A DNA stretch of 64,000 nt from JBHENC01 sp051000345 (GCA_051000345.1 JBPCOJ010000038.1:1-64000); one strand, 5' to 3'; numbered from the stretch's first letter, positions 16,719 to 25,983 are shown. Translations and numbers: made by a program. The notes: generated from the sequence alone by a model not told the origin.

Positions 16719-18098
16719 ATGAAAACACTAATCAAAAACGGACGAATCGTTACGGCGGTTGACGATTACCGCGCTGATATTTTAATCGAAAACGAAGTGG
16801 TTTCGGTCATTGGCGCAAAACTCGAAATGGAAGCCGATAAAGCGATTGACGCTTCAAATAAACTCGTCATTCCGGGCGGGATTGATCCGCATACGCATAT
16901 GGAGTTGCCGTTCGGCGGAACCGAGGCGTCGGATGATTTCTTTACGGGGACGCGTGCGGCGGCGTTTGGCGGGACGACGACGATTATTGATTTCGCGGTG
17001 CAGTATAAAGGCCAAACGCTGACCGAAGCCGTTGATAACTGGCATAGGAAGGCGGAAGGCAGAACGGCGATTGATTACGGGTTTCATTTAATCACGACGG
17101 AGTTGGAAGACGAGCGCGTGCCGGAACTCCACAAGCTCATGGACGAAGGCATCACGAGCTTCAAATTATTCATGGCGTATCCGGGCGTTTTTCTCGTGGA
17201 CGATGCGACGATCTTTCGCGCGATGAGTGCAGCGGGCGAGCGCGGCGGGCTGATTTGTATGCACGCGGAAAACGGCGTCGTGATTAACGAGATAATCAAA
17301 CGCGCTCTCGCACAAGGAAGAACCGCGCCGAAGTATCACGCGCTGACGCGCCCGACGATTGCCGAAGCGGAAGGCGTGCATCGCGCGATACGGATTGCGG
17401 AGATGGCGGAAGCTCCCGTTTACATTGTGCATCTTTCTTGCGCCGACGCGCTTCATCAAGTGCGCGAGGCGCGTGATCGCGGGCTTCCGGCGTTTGCCGA
17501 AACGTGTCCGCAATATCTTTTTCTTTCGATTGACGATTACGGCGATGGATGGGACGGCGCGAAGTATGTGATGACGCCGCCCTTGCGCGATAAAGCGAAT
17601 CAAGCGGAGTTGTGGAAGGGCTTGCGCACGGACGATCTGCAAGTTATCTCGACGGATCACTGCCCGTTCTGCATGAAGGAACAAAAGGAATTGGGGCGCG
17701 ACGATTTCTCCAAGATTCCGAACGGCGCGCCCGGCGTCGAACACCGCGTGCCGCTTATCTACAACGGCGGCGTTGTTGAAAATCGCGTCTCACTCAATCG
17801 CTTCGTCGAACTCACGTCAACCGCCGCCGCCAAGATGTTTGGACTCTTTCCGAAGAAAGGCACCATCGCCGTCGGCTCGGACGCGGACATCGTTATCTTC
17901 GATCCCGAAAAGGAACAGACCATCAGCGCAGAGACGCACCACATGAACGTGGACTATTCCGCTTACGAAGGCAAGACGATCAAAGGCGTCGTCGAGATTG
18001 TTCTTTCGCGCGGGCGCGTCGTGATTGAGAACAACGAGTACAAAGGCAAGGCTGGCAACGGGCAATTTTTGAAGCGCGGAACGTGCGTGAACATTTAA
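16719..18098 (+). CDS. hydA: Dihydropyrimidinase
   Basis: Hydrolyses dihydrouracil or dihydrothymine to the N-carbamoyl-beta-amino acid, the second step of reductive pyrimidine breakdown. The 459-residue amidohydrolase has the metal motif GGIDPHTHME near 54, the carboxylated bridging Lys in SFKLFMAYPG near 148, metal-binding His in HAENG and HLSC, and the catalytic STDHCPF near 311. Length and motifs match D-hydantoinase/dihydropyrimidinase rather than dihydroorotase. Presence of PreA, PreT and beta-ureidopropionase downstream supports the pyrimidine role. It is followed by an overlapping ATG of an accessory gene. Confidence 0.93.
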   Translation: MKTLIKNGRIVTAVDDYRADILIENEVVSVIGAKLEMEADKAIDASNKLVIPGGIDPHTHMELPFGGTEASDDFFTGTRAAAFGGTTTIIDFAVQYKGQTLTEAVDNWHRKAEGRTAIDYGFHLITTELEDERVPELHKLMDEGITSFKLFMAYPGVFLVDDATIFRAMSAAGERGGLICMHAENGVVINEIIKRALAQGRTAPKYHALTRPTIAEAEGVHRAIRIAEMAEAPVYIVHLSCADALHQVREARDRGLPAFAETCPQYLFLSIDDYGDGWDGAKYVMTPPLRDKANQAELWKGLRTDDLQVISTDHCPFCMKEQKELGRDDFSKIPNGAPGVEHRVPLIYNGGVVENRVSLNRFVELTSTAAAKMFGLFPKKGTIAVGSDADIVIFDPEKEQTISAETHHMNVDYSAYEGKTIKGVVEIVLSRGRVVIENNEYKGKAGNGQFLKRGTCVNI

Positions 18099-18400
18099 TG
18101 AGGATGAAACAATCTTTTTCAACGGATTTAGCAAAAGCGTCGGCGGTTCCTTATTTTCTGTGGGACGAGCCGATGACCGTTGCGGAACTCAAACGACGAT
18201 TAGTAGAGGCTTCGGCGGCGGAGCGGACGCGACTGATGGGGAAAATCTTGCGCGAGGCGCGGGATACGGACGTTTGGAAATTCACGACGCCGCAAGCGGT
18301 TTGGCGCGATTGGAAAGAATTATCAAAACACACGGGACGGCGGCGCGAGTTTTGGGAGTTTTTGTTTGAGGCGTGGCTGAGGGAAGGCTTGCTTGACTAA
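18098..18400 (+). CDS. Small protein paired with AbiEii-like nucleotidyltransferase
   Basis: A 100-residue protein, mostly helical and charged: PYFLWDEPMTVAELKRRL, then RTRLMGKILREARDTDVWKF and WEFLFEAWLREGLLD. Proteins of this shape typically precede an AbiEii/AbiGii-type nucleotidyltransferase, which does follow here but only as a fragment. The start overlaps the dihydropyrimidinase stop (TAATG); a second ATG lies two codons on. It may be the antitoxin-like half of a broken pair. Function is not established. Confidence 0.6.
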   Translation: MRMKQSFSTDLAKASAVPYFLWDEPMTVAELKRRLVEASAAERTRLMGKILREARDTDVWKFTTPQAVWRDWKELSKHTGRRREFWEFLFEAWLREGLLD

Positions 18401-18560
18401 GGCAAGGCTCAACGATATACAGAACGATTTTCTGCGCGAATTTTTCGGGCGCGAAAATCGCTTTTACTTGACCGGCGGCGCGGCTCTCATCGGGTTTTAT
18501 TCTCAACCTATAAGCAAAGAAACACATGCAAAAATACTCTGTAAACCAGCAACTTATTGA
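18393..18560 (+). pseudogene. N-terminal fragment of an AbiEii-like nucleotidyltransferase
   Basis: From a TTG overlapping the upstream stop, 55 codons read LTKARLNDIQNDFLREFFG, then the family hallmark FYLTGGAALIGFY (the GG motif of the nucleotidyltransferase fold), and stop. The two catalytic Asp residues that should come about 15 residues later (H-R-x-T-x-D-L-D-L) are missing; the sequence switches at about 18510 to the A+T-rich leader of the DUF262 gene. This is a gene truncated by the arrival of that neighbour. No downstream remainder is found beyond 20316. Confidence 0.65.
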
Positions 18561-20316
18561 AACAGTTCTCGCGTGGGTAAATTCTGGGGAAATTGCAATT
18601 CCTGAGATTCAAAGACCTTTTGTTTGGGATAGCTCAAAAGTCCGAGACTTGATGGATAGCTTGTATCAAGGCTATCCAGTCGGTTATGTGATTGCTTGGA
18701 AAAATCCTAATGTGCGCCTGAAAGATGGCAGCATGAGCGAAGGCAAGAAAATTTTAATTGACGGGCAACAAAGGGTGACAGCTTTGACCGCTGCCGTTTT
18801 GGGCCAGTATGTCGTTGATAAAACTTATCAACGCGTAAAAATCAAAATTGCATTCAATCCAATCTCTGAAAAATTTGAAGTTCAGAATCCCGCCATCTTA
18901 AAAGATAAGACTTGGATACACGACATTTCTGAAGCGATGAATGGAAGCGTTGGAATACTAAAATTAGTCAGACAATATTTAGAAGCCAACACGGAAGCCG
19001 ACGAAGATAAAGTTGAAAGAGCATTCACCAATTTAATAAACATCCCCAGAAAGCAAATTGGAATTATCGAGCTGGCGCACGATTTGGATATTGAAACCGT
19101 TACCGAGATTTTTATTCGCATCAATTCAAAGGGCGTCGTTTTGAGTCAGGCGGATTTTGCGATGAGCAAGATTGCCACCAACACGGAATACGGCGGAAAC
19201 GAATTGAGAAAGGCCGTTGATTATTTTTGTCATTTGGCAATTGCGCCCGAATTTTACAAACACATTGTTGACAATGACAAAGAATTTGCCGCAACGGATT
19301 TCTTTCAGAAAATAAGATGGCTCAAAACCGAGAACGAGGATTTGTATGACCCGGATTACACGGATGTAATTCGCGTCGCATTTACGTCGCAATTCAATCG
19401 GGGAAGATTGTCGGATTTGGTAAGTTTGCTTTCGGGCAGAAATTTTGAAACCCGGACTTTTGAAGATTCGATAGCCGAACAATCTTTTGCGACACTCAAA
19501 AAAGGAGTCGAAAACTTCGTCAGTCAAACAAACTTCGAGCGGTTTTTGATAATAATAAAATCCGCCGGATTCGTTTCCCCAAAACTCGTTCGTTCGCAAA
19601 ACGCCTTGAACTTCGCCTATATTCTTTATCTGAAACTGAAGGATTTAGGAGTCAATTCGATTGACATCGGCAGCTACGTTCCGCGCTGGTTCGTTTATTC
19701 GATTTTAACGGGCAGATATTCCGGCTCGCCCGAATCGTTTTTCGATTTCGACATCAAACAAATCGCCGAAAGACCGTTTGCCGAGTATCTGAAGGAAAAG
19801 GAAGACGGTGAACTATCCGATGCTTTTTGGAACGCCGCTTTACCTCAAAGTTTAGACACGTCAGTCGCCAGCAGCCCATATTTCAACGTCTTTTTAGCCG
19901 CACAGGTGAAAGCAGCCGACAAAGGATTTTTGTCAAGAAACATTTTAGTCGGCGATTTAATTTCATTACGAGGCGACATTCATCATTTGTTTCCAAAAGA
20001 TTATTTGAAGAAGAACGGCTTGGATAGGGGCAAATATAATCAAATCGCCAACTACGTTTATATGCAGTCCGAAATAAACATTAAGGTTGGCAATAAACCG
20101 CCCCGTGATTATTTCAAGTTGATAAATGACCAAATTTCAGACAACAACAATTCGGTAAGCGGAATTTCATCACAGAGCGAATTGCTGGAAAACTTAAAAG
20201 CCAATTGCGTTCCATCTGAAATCATGCAAATGAGTATTGAGGACTATCCAGAGTTTTTAACTTTGCGGCGAAGACTTATGGCAACAAAAATGAAAGATTA
20301 CTATTTCGCGCTTTGA
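18526..20316 (+). CDS. DUF262-domain protein, GmrSD-like defence candidate
   Basis: A 596-residue protein. The N-terminal DUF262/ParB-like region has IPEIQRPFVWDSSKVRDLMD near 25, QGYPVGYVIAW and the nucleotide-binding ILIDGQQRVTAL near 84, then FIRINSKGVVLSQADFAM near 200. The C-terminal part has GDIHHLFPKDYL near 485 and a conserved NYVYMQSEINIKVGN, a H-x-x-FP-type nuclease site like the DUF1524/HNH half of GmrSD. GmrSD enzymes restrict modified phage DNA; here both parts are in one chain. It is A+T-rich compared with its neighbours and truncates a resident gene, so it was probably acquired. The defence role is inferred. Confidence 0.75.
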   Translation: MQKYSVNQQLIETVLAWVNSGEIAIPEIQRPFVWDSSKVRDLMDSLYQGYPVGYVIAWKNPNVRLKDGSMSEGKKILIDGQQRVTALTAAVLGQYVVDKTYQRVKIKIAFNPISEKFEVQNPAILKDKTWIHDISEAMNGSVGILKLVRQYLEANTEADEDKVERAFTNLINIPRKQIGIIELAHDLDIETVTEIFIRINSKGVVLSQADFAMSKIATNTEYGGNELRKAVDYFCHLAIAPEFYKHIVDNDKEFAATDFFQKIRWLKTENEDLYDPDYTDVIRVAFTSQFNRGRLSDLVSLLSGRNFETRTFEDSIAEQSFATLKKGVENFVSQTNFERFLIIIKSAGFVSPKLVRSQNALNFAYILYLKLKDLGVNSIDIGSYVPRWFVYSILTGRYSGSPESFFDFDIKQIAERPFAEYLKEKEDGELSDAFWNAALPQSLDTSVASSPYFNVFLAAQVKAADKGFLSRNILVGDLISLRGDIHHLFPKDYLKKNGLDRGKYNQIANYVYMQSEINIKVGNKPPRDYFKLINDQISDNNNSVSGISSQSELLENLKANCVPSEIMQMSIEDYPEFLTLRRRLMATKMKDYYFAL

Positions 20317-20323
20317 TAAAAGT

Positions 20324-21838
20324 ATGACCGAAACAATCCAACACGAAGACGGGCGCGTTGAGCTGCGTGATTACGCGGCGATAAGCGGAAGCGCGCTTTA
20401 CAATGAAGACCTTGCGCCCGTGCCGGTTGAGCGTAGGAATTGGACGACGTATAACTATGCGGCGTTGTGGATTAGCATGGCGCATTGTATTCCGACGTAT
20501 ATGCTGTCGTCGGGTTTGATTAGCGCTGGAATGAATTGGTGGCAGGCGTTAATCACGATCATGCTCGGCAATGTAATTGTGCTTGTGCCGATTCTTCTCA
20601 ATTCACATCCGGGAACGAAGTACGGCATTCCGTTTCCCGTGCTGGCGCGTGCGAGTTATGGAACAATCGGTTCTAATCTTCCGGCGCTGATGCGCGCGCT
20701 GGTGGCGTGCGGGTGGTTCGGGATACAGGCGTGGATTGGCGGGCAGGCGCTGCACACTTTATTTCGCGCGGTTCTTCCAAGCTGGCCGACATTATTTGGA
20801 AATGCTGTTGGCGGGCATACGCCGACGGAGTGGCTGTCGTTTCTATTATTTTGGGCGCTCAATATTTTCATTATCTATCGCGGCATGGATTTGCTGCGGC
20901 ATGTGGAGAATTGGGCGGCACCGTTTGTGCTGGTCATGACGGCAGCGCTCGTCGTGTGGGCGGTCAAGAATGCACACGGGCTTGGGTTTCTGTTGAATGA
21001 GCCGGGACGCTTTCATAGCTTGCGGGAATTTCTGCCGATTTTCGTTCCGTCGCTCACGGCGATGATTGGCTATTGGGCAACGCTTTCGCTTAATATGCCG
21101 GACTTCACGCGCTTCGGGCGTAGCCAGCGCGAACAGGTTATCGGGCAAGTCGTGGCGCTTCCGACGACGATGACTTTGTTTGCGGCGATGGGGATTTTGA
21201 TAACCTCTGCGGCAATCGTGATTTACCCGCAGAAGAATTTGAACGAGTTGTGGGACCCTGTGAAGTTGGTCGGGCAATTCAGTCAGGCGTGGGTGGTGGC
21301 GATTTCGATGTTCACGATTGTCGTGGCGACGCTGTCCGTCAATATCGCGGCAAATGTCGTTTCGCCCGCCAATGATTTCGCCAACGCTTTTCCGAAGTTA
21401 ATTTCCTTTCGCACAGGCGGATGGATAACAGGCATCGTCGGGATTTTGATGCAGCCATGGCGACTTTTAGCAGACCCTTCGGGCTATATTTTCAATTGGC
21501 TGCTCGGATATTCGGGCGGCCTCGGTTCAATCGCCGGAGTAATGATTGCCGATTACTGGTTCGTGCGAAACAAACAACTCATCCTCGCAGACCTTTACCG
21601 CACGCAAGGCGTTTACACTTACGCGAGCGGTTGGAATTGGCGCGCAGTTGCAGCAACACTTATTGGCTGTGCTCTCGCATGGATCGGTTTGATCGTTCCA
21701 AGCTTGAGGCCGCTTTACGATTATGCTTGGTTCGTCGGCTTCGGCGCATCGTTCGTTACACATCTGGCTTTGATGAAATTAGCTCCGCCGCAAACGGCAA
21801 CCATCGCGGACGCTCGAACAGTGGAGAGCGCCGGATAA
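20324..21838 (+). CDS. NCS1-family nucleobase transporter
   Basis: A 504-residue polytopic inner-membrane permease with about 12 helices. Family signatures include an early NWTTYNYAALWISM segment, the GTKYGIPFPVLARASYG block near 100 (substrate-site region), and WFGIQAWIGGQ near 131. NCS1 transporters carry uracil, cytosine, hydantoin, allantoin or thiamine with a cation. Between the dihydropyrimidinase and beta-ureidopropionase genes, uptake of uracil/thymine or a dihydropyrimidine/hydantoin is the best inference. Confidence 0.9.
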   Translation: MTETIQHEDGRVELRDYAAISGSALYNEDLAPVPVERRNWTTYNYAALWISMAHCIPTYMLSSGLISAGMNWWQALITIMLGNVIVLVPILLNSHPGTKYGIPFPVLARASYGTIGSNLPALMRALVACGWFGIQAWIGGQALHTLFRAVLPSWPTLFGNAVGGHTPTEWLSFLLFWALNIFIIYRGMDLLRHVENWAAPFVLVMTAALVVWAVKNAHGLGFLLNEPGRFHSLREFLPIFVPSLTAMIGYWATLSLNMPDFTRFGRSQREQVIGQVVALPTTMTLFAAMGILITSAAIVIYPQKNLNELWDPVKLVGQFSQAWVVAISMFTIVVATLSVNIAANVVSPANDFANAFPKLISFRTGGWITGIVGILMQPWRLLADPSGYIFNWLLGYSGGLGSIAGVMIADYWFVRNKQLILADLYRTQGVYTYASGWNWRAVAATLIGCALAWIGLIVPSLRPLYDYAWFVGFGASFVTHLALMKLAPPQTATIADARTVESAG

Positions 21839-21842
21839 GTAG

Positions 21843-22352
21843 ATGAAAGAAACTCTAAGAGTTCTTAATCGGATGGTCAAAGCCGGTGTCGTCAGTGCTT
21901 ATGCTATCGGCGGAGCGGTGGCAGCGATTTACTACCTCGAGCCTTTTGCTACGGCGGACATAGATATATTTGTCCGGATAGAAATGACGGGAAGCGCCTT
22001 TATGATCCTCGCGCCGATTTATGAATTTGCAGCAGCGCGAGGTTACAAAACCAAAAATGAGTTTATTTACATCGAAGGCTTGCCCGTTCAATTCTTGCCC
22101 GTGTTTAATCCGTTGACGGATGAAGCGGTAAGCAAAGCGCACACGGTAAAGGTTGCACGCATAGAAACTCGGATCATGCGCGCGGAACATTTGGTAGCTA
22201 TAATGCTGGATACAGGGCGACCTAAAGACTATCTGCGAATCAATATGTTTTTAGAGCAGGGAGCGGTGAATAAGCGCTCGCTGAACGTAATTTTGCGGCG
22301 TCATGGTTTGATGCAGAAGTGGAAGGATAACGAATATAAATTTAAGCCGTGA
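21843..22352 (+). CDS. Nucleotidyltransferase-fold protein, MenT/AbiEii-like
   Basis: A 169-residue protein with the minimal nucleotidyltransferase pattern: AYAIGGAVAAIYYLEPFATADIDIF in two pieces (the GG motif, then the D-x-D metal pair TADIDIFV near 40), followed by IEGLPVQFLPVFNPLTDEA and a helical C-terminus containing RPKDYLRI. Such proteins act as toxins or as modifying enzymes in small two-gene modules. Its stop overlaps the GTG of a 58-residue partner gene (GTGA). The substrate is unknown. Confidence 0.72.
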   Translation: MKETLRVLNRMVKAGVVSAYAIGGAVAAIYYLEPFATADIDIFVRIEMTGSAFMILAPIYEFAAARGYKTKNEFIYIEGLPVQFLPVFNPLTDEAVSKAHTVKVARIETRIMRAEHLVAIMLDTGRPKDYLRINMFLEQGAVNKRSLNVILRRHGLMQKWKDNEYKFKP

Positions 22353-22525
22353 AAAAGTATCCCGACATTAAAGAGATCATCAAGAACAAGGCGGCGCACC
22401 GGCGCTCGCTGGCGGCGCTTTCGTTTGAAGAAAAGATTGAAATTGTTTTTAGCTTACAGAAGCGAAAAAGACTGATTAAATCAGGTCAGGCGGTGAATCA
22501 ACAAAAGCCAAAAGCATTACGCTAA
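22349..22525 (+). CDS. Small partner of the nucleotidyltransferase gene
   Basis: A 58-residue basic protein starting from GTG in the overlap with the upstream stop: KKYPDIKEIIKNKAAHRRSL, then AALSFEEKIEIVFSLQKRKR. The second part recurs in short proteins beside nucleotidyltransferase genes in many genomes ('LSFEEKIEIVxxLQ'). It is the likely second half of a two-gene module, perhaps the antitoxin. The evidence is the overlap, the pattern and the lack of stops; no function is proved. Confidence 0.6.
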   Translation: MKKYPDIKEIIKNKAAHRRSLAALSFEEKIEIVFSLQKRKRLIKSGQAVNQQKPKALR

Positions 22526-22557
22526 AGCAGTTTATATATTCTAAAGAGGAGTAACTT

Positions 22558-23427
22558 ATGTCACGAACAGTTAAGTGCGGGCTTATTCAAGCGACGAATG
22601 CCGCGCCGACGGATGCACCGATTGAAGAGATCAAACGCGCCAACATCGAAAAGCATTTGTTGATGATCGAAGATGCGGCGAAACAGGGCGTGCAGATTCT
22701 GTGTATGCAGGAAGTTTTCACGACGCCTTATTTTTGCGCGGAACAGCAAACGCGCTGGTATGAAGCCGTCGAGAAAATCCCGGACGGGCCGACGATTCGC
22801 TTGATGCAGGAAGTTGCGAAGAAGCACGGCATGGTTATCATCGTGCCGATTTATGAAGAAGAGATTTCCGGCGTTTACTACAACACGGCGGCGGTCATTG
22901 ATGCCGACGGAAAGTATCTCGGCAAGTATCGCAAGAATCACATTCCGCAGGTTGCGCCGGGCTTCTGGGAAAAGTTTTATTTCAAGCCGGGCAATCTGGG
23001 CTATCCGACGTTCGAGACGGCTTACGCGCGCATCGGCGTTTATATTTGCTATGACCGCCACTTTCCGGAAGGCGCGCGTATCTTAGGATTGAACGGCGCG
23101 GAGATTGTTTTTAATCCATCGGCAACCGTCGCGGGGCTTTCCGAATATCTATGGCGCATAGAGCAACCTGCGCACGCCGTCGCCAACGGTTATTTCATCG
23201 GCGCAATCAATCGCGTCGGCCACGAACAGCCGTGGGACATCGGCGAGTTTTACGGGCAAAGTTATTTCTGCGATCCGCGCGGGCAATTCGTCGCCGAAGC
23301 TCCTCGTGATAAAGACGCGCTCGTCGTCGCGGATTTGGATTTGGATATGATTAGAGAAGTCCGCAACACATGGCAGTTCTTCCGCGATAGAAGGCCGGAC
23401 ACTTACGATACGCTCGTCGCGGACTAA
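22558..23427 (+). CDS. Beta-ureidopropionase (N-carbamoyl-beta-alanine amidohydrolase)
   Basis: Hydrolyses N-carbamoyl-beta-alanine to beta-alanine, CO2 and ammonia, the third step of reductive pyrimidine degradation. This 289-residue nitrilase-superfamily enzyme shows the Glu-Lys-Cys triad: Glu in CMQEVFTTPYF near 49, Lys in KYRKNHIPQ near 124, and Cys in YICYDRHFPEG near 161. The YFCAEQ and GFWEKFYFKPGN segments are characteristic of beta-ureidopropionase and hydantoin-utilisation HyuC-like members. An AAGAGGAG ribosome site precedes the ATG. Followed after six bases by a RidA gene. Confidence 0.92.
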   Translation: MSRTVKCGLIQATNAAPTDAPIEEIKRANIEKHLLMIEDAAKQGVQILCMQEVFTTPYFCAEQQTRWYEAVEKIPDGPTIRLMQEVAKKHGMVIIVPIYEEEISGVYYNTAAVIDADGKYLGKYRKNHIPQVAPGFWEKFYFKPGNLGYPTFETAYARIGVYICYDRHFPEGARILGLNGAEIVFNPSATVAGLSEYLWRIEQPAHAVANGYFIGAINRVGHEQPWDIGEFYGQSYFCDPRGQFVAEAPRDKDALVVADLDLDMIREVRNTWQFFRDRRPDTYDTLVAD

Positions 23428-23433
23428 CATTTT

Positions 23434-23820
23434 ATGATTGAAAGACAGCGATATTCTTCCGGCACGAAATGGGAAACCGTTGTCGGTTACTCGCGCGCCG
23501 TGCGTGTCGGAAACAGAATCTACGTGACAGGCACAACCGCGACGAATGACGAAGGCAAAGTAATCGGTATTGGTGATGTTTACGCGCAAGCAATTCAAGC
23601 GATCCAGAATATCGAGAAAGCTCTCAATGCTTTGGGCGCGGAATTACGTCACGTTGTCAGAACAAGAATGTTCGTCACGGATATTTCGCGCTGGCAGGAA
23701 ATCGGGCGGGCGCACGGAGAATTTTTCGGCGACATCAAGCCCGCCACAAGCATGATCGAAGTCTCAAAGCTAATTGATCCTGAAATGCTCGTCGAAATCG
23801 AAGCAGACGCTGAACTCTAA
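23434..23820 (+). CDS. RidA/YjgF/RutC-family enamine deaminase
   Basis: A 128-residue trimeric RidA-fold protein. The family features are the YSRAVRVGNRIYVTGTTA opening strand pair and the C-terminal RTRMFVTDISRW, then IKPATSMIEVSKLIDPEMLVEIEADA split around the Glu of the active site. RidA proteins hydrolyse reactive enamines or imines; in the Rut pyrimidine pathway RutC belongs to this family. Placement between beta-ureidopropionase and PreT suggests removal of a reactive intermediate such as one from beta-alanine or aminoacrylate. That specific role is inferred. Confidence 0.85.
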   Translation: MIERQRYSSGTKWETVVGYSRAVRVGNRIYVTGTTATNDEGKVIGIGDVYAQAIQAIQNIEKALNALGAELRHVVRTRMFVTDISRWQEIGRAHGEFFGDIKPATSMIEVSKLIDPEMLVEIEADAEL

Positions 23821-25251
23821 TTGAAAAACATGTCATTAACACACGATACACCGCTAAACATCGAACAAATCGAGCGTAACTTTCGTGAGATTGCGCCGCC
23901 GTTGAGTAAGGCCGAAGCGATTCTCGAATCCAACCGCTGCGTTTATTGCTACGACGCGCCATGCACGCGCGCCTGCCCGACGCACATAGACGTGCCTGCC
24001 TTTATCAAAAAAATTGCGAGCGAAAATCTGACGGGCGCGGCGCGCGTTATCTTCGATGCGAATCCGATTGGCGCAACGTGCGCGCGTGTGTGTCCCGTAG
24101 ATGTTCTGTGCGAAGGCGCCTGCGTGGAAAAAACTTTAATGGCGAAGCCGATTGAAATCGGGCGGCTGCAACGCTACGCGACGGATTATGCGATGCGTGA
24201 GAAACGCGACATCTTCGCAGCCGGACAAGCAAACGGCAAATCCGTCGCCGTCATAGGCTCCGGCCCCGCAGGGCTTTCGTGCGCGACTTATTTAGCGAGG
24301 CTCGGTTACGCCGTGACGATTTACGATAAGAAAATGCTAGCCGGTGGCTTGGACACTTACGGTATGGCCGAGTACAAAATACAGCAGCAAGTTTCAATAG
24401 ATGAAGCCGCGCGCGTCGAACGTCTCGGCGTGAAATTTATAATGAACACGGAGATCGGGCGCGACGTTTCGTTCGATGAATTGGAAGCAAAGCATGATGC
24501 CGTTTTTCTAGGCGCGGGTTTAGGCGCAACCACGCGCTTAAACATTCCGGGCGAGCAGCTTGCGGGAGTCTGCGACGCGCTAGATTTTATCGAACGCATT
24601 AAAACGCGCGATTGGGCAAGCGTTCCCGTCGGGCGCAACGTCGCCGTGATCGGCGCGGGCAATACGGCGATTGATGCTGTAACTCAAGCTAAACGGCTCG
24701 GCGCTGAACGAGTGCTGTTGATTTATCGTCGGACTTCGCGCGAAATGCCCGCTTACGAATACGAATATGAATTAGCGAAGAAGGACGGCGTAGAGTTCTG
24801 GTGGCAGACTGCGCCCGTCGAAATACTCGCCGATGAAAAAGGCTCGCATGTCGCAGCACTTCGTTGCGTGCGCATGGAATTAGGCGAGCCGGACGCATCA
24901 GGCCGACGCGTCGCAGCAATCGCGCAAGGTTCGGAATTCGACATTCCAATTGACATGGTCGTTAAAGCGCTCGGACAGCAAAAAATGCGCGCGCTTCTCG
25001 AAACAATATCCGATGTGCAGTTTGATGAAGCGGGGCGCGTGATCGTCGATAAGAGAACGATGCAAACGAACAATCCGAAATACTTTGCGGGCGGCGATTG
25101 CGTCAACGGCGGACGCGAAGCCGTCGATGCCGCGCAGATGGGCAAACTCGCGGCACAGGGCATACACGAATTCATTAGCGGCGAGCATGTAGAATTTGCT
25201 GGCGCGCGGCTGCCTTTGCTGGAAGAAACAAGCGAAGTAAAACACCATTGA
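23821..25251 (+). CDS. preT: NAD-dependent dihydropyrimidine dehydrogenase subunit PreT
   Basis: Electron-input subunit that passes NAD(P)H electrons through FAD and Fe-S clusters to PreA. The 476-residue protein has an N-terminal Cys-rich cluster domain (RCVYCYDAPCTRACPTHID near 40, then ATCARVCPVDVLCEGACV near 80), followed by the FAD-binding AVIGSGPAGLSCATYLARLG near 143 and a second Rossmann motif AVIGAGNTAIDA near 278, like GltD. The start is a TTG right after the ridA stop; an ATG three codons on is equally likely. PreA is downstream, separated by two unrelated genes. Confidence 0.92.
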   Translation: MKNMSLTHDTPLNIEQIERNFREIAPPLSKAEAILESNRCVYCYDAPCTRACPTHIDVPAFIKKIASENLTGAARVIFDANPIGATCARVCPVDVLCEGACVEKTLMAKPIEIGRLQRYATDYAMREKRDIFAAGQANGKSVAVIGSGPAGLSCATYLARLGYAVTIYDKKMLAGGLDTYGMAEYKIQQQVSIDEAARVERLGVKFIMNTEIGRDVSFDELEAKHDAVFLGAGLGATTRLNIPGEQLAGVCDALDFIERIKTRDWASVPVGRNVAVIGAGNTAIDAVTQAKRLGAERVLLIYRRTSREMPAYEYEYELAKKDGVEFWWQTAPVEILADEKGSHVAALRCVRMELGEPDASGRRVAAIAQGSEFDIPIDMVVKALGQQKMRALLETISDVQFDEAGRVIVDKRTMQTNNPKYFAGGDCVNGGREAVDAAQMGKLAAQGIHEFISGEHVEFAGARLPLLEETSEVKHH

Positions 25252-25829
25252 GAATCGACGTTGTGATTGATCGCAAGCTTTTCATTCCCGTTATTTTAGG
25301 CACAGCCAGACAAGGGCGCATGAGCAAACACGCCGCGAAGTTTGTCGTGTGTGAAATCGCCGGGCGCGAAGATATTGAAACGGAGTTGATTGATATACGC
25401 GAGCTTTCGCTGCCGTTGACGGACGCGGGCGAAGCGATCAAGGACGCGCGCTTTTCGGCAACAATCGAGCGCGCGGATGCTTTAATAATCGTGGTGCCGG
25501 AATACAATCACGGCTATCCGGGATTGCTCAAGCACGCGCTCGACTCGAACCTGAAGGAATATATTCATAAGGCTGTCGGTATCTGCGGAGTTTCAGCAGG
25601 ATCATTCGGCGGCGCGCGCGTGATAGAGAATCTTTTGCCGGTGATGCGAGAACTCGGCATGGTCACGATATTCTCGGATGTGAATTTCTCCAACGTCGGG
25701 CAAATATTCGATGCAGATGGTGCGCTTCTCGATCAAGCGTACATCAAGCGTTTCGATAAGTTTTTGAAGGAATTAATCTGGATGGGGAAAACCTTAAGAT
25801 ACGGGCGCGAACAGATTCCGGCTAAATAG
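25248..25829 (+). CDS. NAD(P)H-dependent FMN reductase
   Basis: A 193-residue flavodoxin-like reductase. The FMN phosphate loop reads PVILGTARQGRMSKHAAKF near 12 and the isoalloxazine segment VPEYNHGYPGLLKHALD near 84, both diagnostic of the NADPH-dependent FMN reductase (ArsH/ChrR/SsuE-like) group. The TTG start overlaps the preT stop by four bases, implying translational coupling. In the pyrimidine cluster it may supply reduced flavin, in parallel with RutF of the Rut route, though the partner is not evident. Confidence 0.85.
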   Translation: MRIDVVIDRKLFIPVILGTARQGRMSKHAAKFVVCEIAGREDIETELIDIRELSLPLTDAGEAIKDARFSATIERADALIIVVPEYNHGYPGLLKHALDSNLKEYIHKAVGICGVSAGSFGGARVIENLLPVMRELGMVTIFSDVNFSNVGQIFDADGALLDQAYIKRFDKFLKELIWMGKTLRYGREQIPAK

Positions 25830-25983
25830 TTCGGGTGGCAAAAATCGAACGCTCAACTGTCATCGTCGCAGCCTGAATCATAAATCACTGGCAAGGAAAT
25901 CCGTTATAAGAAGCTAAAGGAGACGGCGTATTTTCGAGTTTGTGTTCGGAACGAAGCGACGGATTTTGATAAGGAGTAGTTTT

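Noticed and set aside
24753..25175. Minus-strand frames within preT
   Set aside because: preT shows a full FAD/NAD motif set; the opposite frames are low-complexity shadows.
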